A DNA stretch of 64,000 nt, taken from Limnomonas spitsbergensis. Its lineage: Eukaryota > Chlorophyta > Chlorophyceae > Chlamydomonadales. Location: NCBI GenBank assembly GCA_037349105.1, contig JAYJMM010000042.1, forward strand, positions 537,501 to 601,500, written 5' to 3'. This document shows positions 55,201 through 61,399 of this stretch, one piece after another; the stretch's first letter is position 1, and each line of letters begins with the position of its first letter. The notes below the pieces were generated by a model. That model saw only the letters and a list, made by a program, of their open reading frames with translations, searched no databases and was not told the origin of the DNA. The position numbers were made by a program, and so were the translations under genes.

Positions 55201-55829
55201 GTTTGAAGGTGCGGGGCAGTGTTCAGGGCTATGCACTAAATAGCAAGACAGATCTATGAGCACATCCAGGCCCCGGCATGGATGCCATTAGGCCCATTGA
55301 CAGCTCTTGACAGAGGGCATGAGGGCTGGCGCATCAAGGCATGAAGACACTGTGTGCATGGCGATGCATGAGGGGCAGTGCATGAGGGGCAGTGCGCACA
55401 GACCCGGAAGCTGCCTAGACATGCCGAGCTGCTACTATGTATCTGTGATACATTCCCTGCCACCCTGCTGGCAAGCTGAGGGTGCCGGGCCTAGGTCGGG
55501 TGAAGCGACGAGACGTTTGCCCGCCCGGTTGGCCGGAGAGCGGAGGAACTCATACTCCAGAAATCAAACACATCCTTCTGTGGCGCTGGGTGGTGAATTG
55601 ATATAACCGCGTTGTAACAGAGGGCGCCTCATGTGGACAACCTGACCAGAAGATGCGGAGACAGTCGGTCCGTCCCTGCCTCGTGCCAACTATCCGACAG
55701 GCTAAAGATGCGCAGAAGCTACACTATTGAGCACGTCTCTACCTTTTTGAGGCATTCCAGAGCCTGTTTGCCGACCGAAAACTTTCCATCTTCCACCGAG
55801 TACTTCACTAACTCCAAGGGGATACCCAT
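40251..55829 (-). CDS. Guanylate-binding-protein-like large GTPase with coiled-coil tail
   Basis: Seventeen minus-strand exons: 55829-55743, 54565-54329, 53571-53332, 52288-52176, 51636-51540, 50904-50749, 50277-50164, 49865-49674, 47874-47731, 47036-46892, 46624-46503, 45505-45410, 43337-43219, 42521-42407, 42067-41999, 41457-41290, 40388-40251; 2352 nt, 783 aa, all GT-AG and in phase. G domain: MGIPLELVKYSVEDGKFSV start, P-loop GRARQGKS (about residues 40-47), PTHRPCTKGLWMW switch I, LLDTEGIDAWDQ (G3), QYSTQIFSLAVLLSS, MGGIDESALDRLSLVTEM, and the RD motif in FLWLLRDFYLKL. The GBP helical part follows (PRDYLETALLPVPG, ALFPDRDCFTVVRPMNDEAQ, FMTGPVLAGLVEAYVQALNN), then about 280 residues of coiled coil and a conserved-looking MEIKDWLTQRGHADAVWQFQ end. 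GBPs hydrolyse GTP with large-domain oligomerisation, in defence, membrane or nuclear condensate roles. No CaaX box. The ATG is the first Met after an in-frame stop. Exon 13 is the least certain. Confidence 0.93.
40430..40560 (+). mobile_element. SINE-A copy
   Basis: GTCAGCTACAATTCAGCTGC, GGGGACTGGTGCAGCAAGGT, GACACCGGCCGTAAGGCGGT and CAAGGTTTGGCCCCCAGTGG. It lies in the last GBP intron, only about 40 bp from the final exon. Two GGCAGGCCAA blocks at its end form a small inverted repeat. Confidence 0.65.
40745..40905 (+). mobile_element. SINE-A copy
   Basis: GCTCAGCTACATGTCAGCTA, CATTCCGGCCGCTGGCCTGA, GGCCAGCCTTGCTGCTTTGG, GCCGGGCCAGGTTTGGTCCT and a TTTGTAGCCGAAAAATGAAG end. Best example of the subfamily that also includes 10050-10205 and 18958-19095. 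Confidence 0.68.
41108..41240 (+). mobile_element. SINE-A copy
   Basis: GATTCAGCTACATGTCAGCT, GGCCCCAGGTGTGGCCTGCC, GGCCGCTGGCCAGAGGCCAG and CAGGTTTCGCCCCGATCAGG. Third SINE-A in the same GBP intron within 800 bp, separated by a CCCTAAA-like tract at 40960-40980. Confidence 0.62.
41490..41605. repeat. 21-bp minisatellite
   Basis: About five copies of GAAGCTAGGAAGCTAGGGAA plus TT, immediately upstream (in gene sense) of GBP exon 16. Small internal deletions make the period uneven. Confidence 0.85.
42700..43218. repeat. Donor-side copies of GBP exon 13
   Basis: Copies near 43070-43130, 42820-42885 and 42700-42750 of the exon 13 end (SLEAQLKTMQADGDK). The nearest encodes VASLETQLKTMQANGDKG, the next VASSDAQFKIFQANGDKW, the last SMEAQLKTFLADGE. 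They are separated by CCACTTGTCTCTGTCCACTC-type intron repeat. One might be a real alternative exon, so the exon 13-14 junction is the least secure of the gene. Confidence 0.75.
43640..45182. repeat. 40-bp minisatellite, about 38 copies
   Basis: Unit ACAACCCAAACCCTAAGTCT plus ACCCCCTGGCCCCCAGGTGT, with only a handful of substitutions across 1.5 kb (a few at 43830-43850, 43958-43964 and 44290). This homogeneity implies recent expansion. It occupies GBP intron 12. The unit includes a CCCTAA core and, on the plus strand only, a CCCCCAG|GTGTAC splice-like junction. Confidence 0.96.
45560..46045. repeat. Acceptor-side copies of GBP exon 12
   Basis: Five direct copies of about 105-120 bp upstream of the true acceptor (45506). 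Each repeats GCATGCAGCTCAACACTGCG, GGCCTTGCCCTCAACCACCT and GGAGGGATCAGGTT, that is exon codons for VVEGKARSVELHA with the acceptor, plus an intron part TTTGAATTTCAAACAATTCG. Several keep an intact AG acceptor (minus CCAG|GTGGTTGAGGGC). Confidence 0.9.
46135..46502. repeat. Long pyrimidine tract downstream of GBP exon 11
   Basis: About 370 bp of C-rich pyrimidine sequence on the plus strand (GCCCCCCTCCTCCCTACCCA, CCTCCCTCCCTCCCTCCTCA, 16-C run near 46475). In the transcribed minus sense this is G/A-rich intron RNA immediately after the exon 11 donor, rich in GGGG runs able to form quadruplexes. Plus-strand proline-rich ORFs here are artefacts. Confidence 0.85.
47420..47730. repeat. Donor-side copies of GBP exon 9
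   Basis: Three direct copies of about 95-100 bp after the true exon end. Each repeats TTCACACCTCAGCGATGGTC, CCATACGTATCCTTCAGGAA and CACACCCCTTCCTGTCTCTT, covering exon codons LKDTYGTIAE and the donor GAG|GTGTGAA, at about 47636-47680, 47540-47580 and 47437-47480. Confidence 0.9.
47875..49310. repeat. 1.35-kb G-rich tract grown from the GBP exon 9 acceptor
   Basis: Plus strand is GGCAGGGGGAGTGGCAGGGG, GGAGGGGAGGGGGGCGT and similar, almost without pyrimidines; the minus (sense) strand is CCCCTCCCCCTGCCACTCCC. The true acceptor of exon 9 is CCCCTGCCACTCCCAG, so the array is a multiplied polypyrimidine tract. At the far end, 49238-49303, AAGGCGCTGATTGAAGCCTA plus ACCGCGGACAGGC and GTCTGAGCGGGGCATCAGAG is a diverged copy of the exon 9 start (true text at 47823-47880). 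Several false Gly/Arg and Pro/Ser ORFs of up to 207 codons overlap. Confidence 0.9.
50905..51115. repeat. Acceptor-side copies of GBP exon 6
   Basis: Two direct copies, near 50980-51050 and 51075-51115, of the true junction at 50880-50945: GAGCAGGTCAATCAGATTGT, CCACCCCCTGCATATGTCCG and GCAGGCAGATAACGTGGTCG. The acceptor (minus GCAG|GGGGTGGAC) is kept in the first copy. Confidence 0.85.
51410..51539. repeat. Donor-side copies of GBP exon 5
   Basis: Three tandem 42-45 bp copies of the exon 5 end and donor: CTCCCTGACCTCCGGCCTGA, GCAAGACCTGCTCCGTAACC, CA. The copies keep LLRPEFRE-like coding text and, in the nearest one, the donor GAG|GTGGGTTACG; in the farther ones it decays to GAGTTGGG and GATGTGCG. 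Confidence 0.9.
51637..51970. repeat. Acceptor-side copies of GBP exon 5
   Basis: Two diverged copies, near 51725-51790 and 51890-51955, of the exon 5 start: GGTTCACCAGCTGTGCCTCA, TCCTTCATTGGCCAAAGTAC, GGATGCAATTCCTG. Between them lies GTGTGAAGGAGTGTGAAGAG-type simple repeat. Exon 5 thus carries duplications on both sides. Confidence 0.85.
52289..52660. repeat. Acceptor-side copies of GBP exon 4
   Basis: Three or four diverged copies of the exon 4 start. CACCAGCTGGAGGTAGTCGC at 52380, GGAGCACCGTCTCAAGCTGG plus GGGGCCGCCTGATAGGGAG at 52496-52540, and AAGGGTAGTCGTGAGGGGTC plus GCCTGACGGGAAAGAG at 52603-52640 match the true GCGCTGTCTCCAGGTAATCA plus GGGTCACCTGACGTGGAGG. Confidence 0.8.
52780..53331. 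repeat. Donor-side copies of GBP exon 3
   Basis: Four diverged copies of about 100-130 bp of the exon 3 end: CACCCTGACGCCCTTGATTT, CCCCTTGATGTCCTCGTCTT, CCCACCTTCACACCCTCTTT and TCGTCTTGACGCCCTTGCCT, each followed by CCAGCTT, against the true CACCTTGACGCCCTCATCTT with CCAGCTTGAGG. Intron parts carry ATTTCAGCTACATTT-type SINE-A-like text that is amplified along with them. Confidence 0.85.
53572..53775. repeat. Acceptor-side copies of GBP exon 3
   Basis: Two further copies of a 115-bp unit: AGGGAGAAGATCTGCGTGCT, GTACTGGGCTGTCTGCGAGG, GGTGGACGGAAAGAGGGACA, GAGGAGAGGGTTCAGGGGAG. The true one starts exon 3 (TAQYSTQIFSL). In the copies the same codons read TAQYSTQIFSLT and DGSGQHADFFPG. Similarity is high, implying recent duplication. 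Confidence 0.92.
53820..54328. repeat. Donor-side copies of GBP exon 2
   Basis: Four direct copies spaced about 90-140 bp beyond the true donor. They contain the G3 region of the GTPase domain: near 54105-54165 the copy still encodes VTADGSKYYLVLLDSEIS against the true VNADGSKHYLVLLDTEGID. Others lie near 54210-54260, 53990-54045 and 53880-53950. Donors decay from CAG|GTGTGTG to CGGGTGCG. TACTGCATGATGCACTGC-type text links them. Confidence 0.9.
54660..54835. repeat. ~60-bp repeat in GBP intron 1
   Basis: Four copies of ATCCTGGACAGCGGGAGGCT plus TGTCTGAGCAATGCAAAAAG, close to the exon 2 acceptor. No exon-derived part was identified. Confidence 0.85.
54840..55742. other. GBP intron 1, remainder
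   Basis: No coding signal recognised between 54840 and the exon 1 donor at 55742. A short GGCATGAGG/GCATGAGGGGCAGTGC repeat lies at 55315-55395. Otherwise this is one of the few array-poor introns of the window. Confidence 0.5.
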
Positions 55830-56524
55830 CGTTGCGTCCAGCAAGTAGCGTCCTTCGTCTAGTATTAGGCAGAGAAAAACTGTGGATCTGTAATAAAAGT
55901 TTCTGAAGAACCCTCAATGCGACACGGTGAGATTCTCCGAACTCGCTCGGCAGTTTGAAAAGTTGAGCTGCGCTGGGCCTGCGCGACTCCCCGTCTTTCT
56001 GCCTCGCTGGATCCGGGCTTGCCTGACTACGAGAAATTCAAAATCGCAGTCATAAAACGTTGCGCACGCATGCTCGGCGCTCGTAGTCATATTACATTTT
56101 AGAAATAACGCTGCATCGGGTTACATGATGCCACTCTAAATCCCTGTGTTAATCTGGCTCACTTTGTTTCAATCTCGTCACAGGTCTGGTCAGATCAGAA
56201 ACTTTACAAAAGCCTTGACAGCGAGAACCGTCAACTTTTCCCGAGTTCCAGCGGCGATTAGGTACATCACCTGCAAGTTCGATGACTGGCCAGACACCGG
56301 AACCAAATTCTGAGCGTGATTAAACTAAATGGTAATCAAGAAGAATCGTAAGGATCACGTATGTGGTGATAGGCCCCTAGACTCAAGTCACAGCCTCTCC
56401 AATGCTGCAGCTGGACTCACCTCCAAGCGCTCCATAGCGTGGTCCTGTACGCTAACCTGCAATCACGAACACCAAAGCATGAAAGCAGCCATGTCCCAAC
56501 TTGACCACTCTCAGGGACCGATAC

Positions 56525-56665
56525 TTTCATGCCTTACGGCTGCTGGGCTTCCACAACTGGGCCAATGGGGGGCAAACCTTGACCAGCTACTGGCATGGCC
56601 AAAGCAGCAGGGCCTGCTGAAACAGCCCTCCACAGCTGAAGGCCTCGATATAGCTGCAATGTAGC
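56525..56665 (-). mobile_element. SINE-A copy, minus orientation
   Basis: Reverse copy: TTACGGCTGCTGGGCTTCCA, CCAATGGGGGGCAAACCTTG, GGCCAAAGCAGCAGGGCCTG and a final GCTGCAATGTAGCTGAAGTA. The GGGGGGCAAACCTTGACC core is the complement of the B-box-like segment. Confidence 0.62.
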
Positions 56666-56867
56666 TGAAGTACCGGTACCCTACTATTCACGCTACCGTA
56701 ATGCAAATACATAACAGAATCACGACAGTGTCAGTATGCCAGCTTTTCAACCTACATGCCCTATCAATCTATTATGCTGGTCATGGAAATTGTTGCAATC
56801 TAAAAGCTAGAGACAGGACCATTTCACAGCCCGCAGATCCAGCCTGATCACATGCGACACCCGCCTG

Positions 56868-57025
56868 GTTCCATGTTCCTGCCGCCCCCTCACGTAGGAG
56901 GATGGCATGGCTGCACCATGGCCCAGGCTGTGCATGGTAGCAGGAATTGAGTCAAGTCATTCCCTACCAGCCCCACGTGACCGAGCGTTCAGCATGGCCT
57001 AGCGGGTATCCACCGTTCTAAACAT
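56868..57025 (+). mobile_element. SINE-B copy
   Basis: CCTGGTTCCATGTTCCTGCC, GTAGGAGGATGGCATGGCTG, CACCATGGCCCAGGCTGTGC, TTCCCTACCAGCCCCACGTG, ACCGAGCGTTCAGCATGG and a GGGTATCCACCGTTCTA end. It lies within 35 bp of the stop codon of the coiled-coil gene, so probably in its 3' untranslated region. Confidence 0.65.
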
Positions 57026-57058
57026 GCGACACCCAGGCTGAACTGCGACACCCAAGCG

Positions 57059-60000
57059 CTAACTATTGGGCGATGCCTCAACGCCGCTGGCCGTTGCTGG
57101 CTCCTCCCGCGGTTCCCCTGCAGATGCCGTGGCCGGGTCACAGCCGGGAGAGCCCCCGTATCTGGCATCCAGCACAGGTGCAGCTGTTACCGCTGCTGCT
57201 TGTGCTGCAGCTAGCACGGATCCTGAAGCAGGCTCTGCACCGGTGGATGAGGCGTCCCCCGCTTCAGGCTGGCAGGCAGAAGCATCTTCCAACGGCGAAG
57301 CTGAGCAAGGTGCAGAAGGGGGTGCTGATCCTGTGGTGGCTGCTGCTGCTGCTGCTGCGGCCGCTGCCGTGGCTGCGCTCGTCTTGATGTGGTGTTTCCC
57401 AAGTAGGTGCTGCGACACCGCAGTCAGCTTCTTATTCCGTGCCTCCGAGCCGTCCAGCTGTGACTGGGACTGACAGGCAGGGGAAAGTAGGGGGGAGGGC
57501 CAGTTTTTTTCCTTTCGTTTCCAGCAATCACTGTTTTGAGCCCATATATCGCCTTCAAGAAACACTAGGGAGGGGAGGACGGGTTGAAAATGAAAAGGCC
57601 ATGCAGTTGGTATTCATAAAGGGTGACCAACTGCCCATAGCCCTTGGACTGCACAGCCACCAATGTTTTTTTAGTGTGTGGTATACCACTATCAGCTACA
57701 GTTCAGCTAAATTGCCCCCAAGCCACAACCCCCTGGTGCGGCCAGCTCTGCTGCTTGGGCCACCGGTTCAGGTTTGGTGGGAATCGGCTCAGGGGTGGTC
57801 GCAGGGCGGCCCAGCAAAGGTGGTTTGGAACCTACTAAAATAAACACTGACAGCCACCCCTTAAGAGCTTCCTCAGCTGAACATCTGTCATAAACCAGTT
57901 GGCACCAATGTCAATGCCAATGCTGCCTTCAATCCGCCCCATGGCACATCATCGGATCAAAAAGAAAACATGTGTCCATTCCCTGTCCCTCCCCCCCCGC
58001 CCCCAGGAGAGCTCATGCGGCAGAGTCCCAACATGCACTCTATCAGCTAGGACTGCTGCATCAGCTGGCGCCATAAACTGGATAGTGTACCACTCCTTCC
58101 CAACCCCGTTTCATAGCCGATTAATCGCATCCCCCCTCTTATTTTAATCACGTCACACCTGCTTCAGCTGCTCTTTCAGCTCCTCCAGCTGCTTCTGCTG
58201 TGTCTCCACAGTTTGGCCCAGCACCAGCTGCAAGAGTGAACGCAGAGGGGAAGGGGATATGGCATGAGGAGAGGCCCGTCAGCCGGACAGGCAGGGGCAG
58301 GGGCAGGGGTGACAGCCGTTCGAAAGGCGAACGGCAGGGGATACAGGCAGGGGTAACGCGGAAGGGGAAGGGGATGCTGATTGAGGAGGGGCTAGGCAGG
58401 CAGGAGGCAAGCACGAGGCAGGCACGAGGCAGGCCCCAGGCAGGCGGGAGGCAGGTAAGCGAGGATGCTAGGGAAGGGGGAGAGGTTGGGCAGGCGAGAG
58501 GCAATCGTGAGGCAGGCGGGTGGGCATGCGTGAGGTAGGCGGGGGGGCGGGGGGAGGAACGTGAATGTGTGTGTTGGGGGGGGAGAGGCTGGGCTGGCAG
58601 GAGGCAGGAGGGGCGTCATCGATTTTTTAACACAACTAGCTTTCTTTTCAGCATGAGGTCTGAAGGGCGACAGCGGCCATGCTCTTGGCGGTACACAGCA
58701 GCAGCAGCAGCCATGCCATTGGCTAGACAGAGCTGACCTGGGCAGAGATACCCAGATGCCCTCCTCCAGCCCCACTGCACCCAGTGGGCGCCCACCCTGT
58801 AGCCTACATCCTTCCTCTACCAACTCATGGGACCCTCCGTCCCTAGTCAAGACACTCCAGATGGCGTGGCCGTTATTGCAGTACGCCCAACATCTACCCC
58901 CCTAACCACACCTGTGCTGGAGTGCCCGTCTGGCCCGTCTCTCAACACTCAGCAAGCTTGACTCCCAGCCCATCTCCAGCTTCCCCTGTATCACATGGAT
59001 GCCTTCCCTCTTGGTGGCATCAAGCTCCTCACCCGCTTCTGTTGCCCTTTTAGCTCAGTAGGTTTCAGCAAACTCCCATTGATGGAAACGAGGTACCCCC
59101 CCCCCCCCCCCCCAAAAATGTTTCGAGATCACATGGATGTGTTCTCTTCTCACAGCATCAAGCTCCTCACCCGCTTCTGTTGCCCTTTTAGCTCAGTAGA
59201 TTTCAGCAAACTCCCATTGATGGAAACGAGGTACCCCCCCCCCCCAAAAAAAATCTTTCGAGATCACATGGATGTGTTCTCTTCTCACAGCATCAAGCTC
59301 CTTACCCGCTTCTGTTGCCCCTTCAGCTCGGCATCCCGCAAGGCCGCCTGGGACACACTGAGCTTCTGATTCATCTCTTGGAGCAGGCCCTGTGGATGAA
59401 AATAAGGGGCGTGATGAACATCCATCAAAGTGAGGGAGAATCGGTATATTCCCAGCCAAGAAAAAAGAGGCTCCCTCACTTCAGTGAGTTGCTGAATTCC
59501 CCAGCATGTACCCATGAAGGCCAGGTATCCCTCTGACTGAACTGAAAATTTTAAACACTTAGGCATGCGTCGATCGACGTCCAGCAGGGTGTCGGTCCCC
59601 CCTTGTCAAGCGGCTGAACGGACCACCAAACCTGAACCCTTAACAATCATGTAAACCCTAACTTGAAGGTGAAGTTCGTCTTTCCTCAAGCACGTCATGT
59701 CGTCATCACTGCATGAACTCGCACCTGAGCCATTGCGTACTCTGAACCCTGAACAGCCATGTACGCTAAGCCCTAAACAACCGTGCATGCCGCACCCTAG
59801 ACAACCGTATTAAGCTGAACCCTAAACAATTGTGTACCTCCACGCCTTGTAAATGGAGCTCGTCTCCTCTTCAGTATCATGGCTTTAGGGTGTAGGGTTC
59901 AGGGTAAACTTGTTACCTAGACACCATCGCGCTGCACTTCCTAAACAATTAGTTGCACTTGTACCTTGTACGTTGAGCTTGTCTCCTCCAGAGTGTCCAG

Positions 60001-61359
60001 GCCATTCTTCACCTGTGCGGTCAGATGGGCCACCTGATGCAGAAGGTGGGGAGGAGGCGGGTAGAGGGAGGAGAGAAATAGAGGTACCTTGCAAAAACAA
60101 TTCAATGGCAAGTAGGACAAGAGAGGCGAGTTTGTCGTGAGTTTGTCCTATTTTGTACACCTGTGAGTTCAAACGGGCCGCCTGAGGCACCACAAGAGGT
60201 CAGGAAAAGTGGTGAGGAGTCAGAGTGAAACAGGGGGCTGAGGGAGACAGGGCTCTGAGGGAGGCAGGGGTCAGGAGGAGAGGTGTGCAGGAATGGCGAG
60301 GAGTCAGAGTGAGGCAGGGGGCTGAGGGAGACAGGGGTCTGAGGGAGGCAGGGGTCAGGAGGAGAGGTGTGGAGGAATGGCTAGGAGTCAAGAGTGAGGC
60401 AGGGTCTGAGGGGGACAGGGGTCTGAGGGAGGCAGGGGTCAGGAGGAGAGGTGTGGAGGAATGGCGAGGAGTCAAGAGTGAGGCAGGGGCTGAGGGAGAC
60501 AGGGGTCTGAGGGAGGCAGGGGTCAGGAGGAGAGGTGTGCAGGAATGGCTAGGAGTCAAGAGTGAGGCAGGGGGCCGAGGGAGACAGGGCTCTGAGGGAG
60601 GCAGGGGTCAGGAGGAGAGGTGTGGAGGAATGGCGAGGAGTCAAGAGTGAGGCAGGGGCTGAGGGAGACAGGGGTCTGAGGGAGGCAGGGGTCAGGAGGA
60701 GAGGTGTGAAGGAATGGCGAGGAGTCAAGAGTAAGGCAGGGGCTGAGGGAGACAGGGGTCTGAGGGAGGCAGGGGTCAGGAGGACAGGTGTGCAGGAATG
60801 GCGAGGAGTCAAGAGTGAGGCAGGGGGCTGAGGGAGACGCAGAGAGGCAACAGCTTGTGAAACGAGGTTCATGGCAGCCAGGGAGCGGGTGTTCAGTTGT
60901 TGTTTTGTGAACACCAATGGGAGACAGGTGCAGTGTTGTGTGGTGGAGGGGTTTGGGTAAAAGGGGTTTGGGGGGAGGGGGGTTAGGTTTAAGGGTTAGA
61001 GGGGAGGGGGGGTCGGTTTAAGGGTTAGAGGGGAGGGGGGAACAGGGAGGCTTCAGGGGTTTGGGTTTAAAGGAGTTTGTAGGGAGGCATGGCAGGGCTA
61101 ATAGGGAGCTAGACAAGCTTCATAACAGCCCGGTGGAGGATCCTTTATCCCCTGATTCCATAGCTTCCCCTTCCCCTGACAGATTCCTCTGTTCCCTTAG
61201 TTTGGGGCCTCACCTTCGCCTTCTCCCTCGTCTCCTGCTCCTCCAATCGGCTATGAGCATCCTCCAGCTGCATGTTCAGCCCCTGCACCACTTGATTGTA
61301 CCTGATCGCAATATTGGCGTGGGCGGGAAAGGCAGTGAGGGTCACTAACAAAGACTGTT

Positions 61360-61399
<40 letters not shown>

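Larger units (their letters stand above)
55830..57058. other. Intergenic region upstream of the GBP-like gene
   Basis: Contains the GBP promoter and the 3' untranslated region of the coiled-coil gene, both minus. 55850-56500 is less GC-rich than average and free of arrays, fitting a promoter. No TATA box was identified with confidence. The minus-strand frame is open for 26 codons before the chosen ATG (back to a TGA), without another Met. Confidence 0.5.

Noticed and set aside
58620..58740. Minus-strand ATG-started MAAAAAVYRQEHGRC peptide
   Set aside because: It does not repair the frame between the exons at 58912 and 58227 and lacks a suitable donor; left unassigned.
60158..60193. AARLNSQV as a true exon of the coiled-coil gene
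   Set aside because: It is a diverged copy of the VAHLTAQV exon start at 60033; the frame and the array that begins there fit a dead acceptor-side duplicate better, though transcript data could change this.
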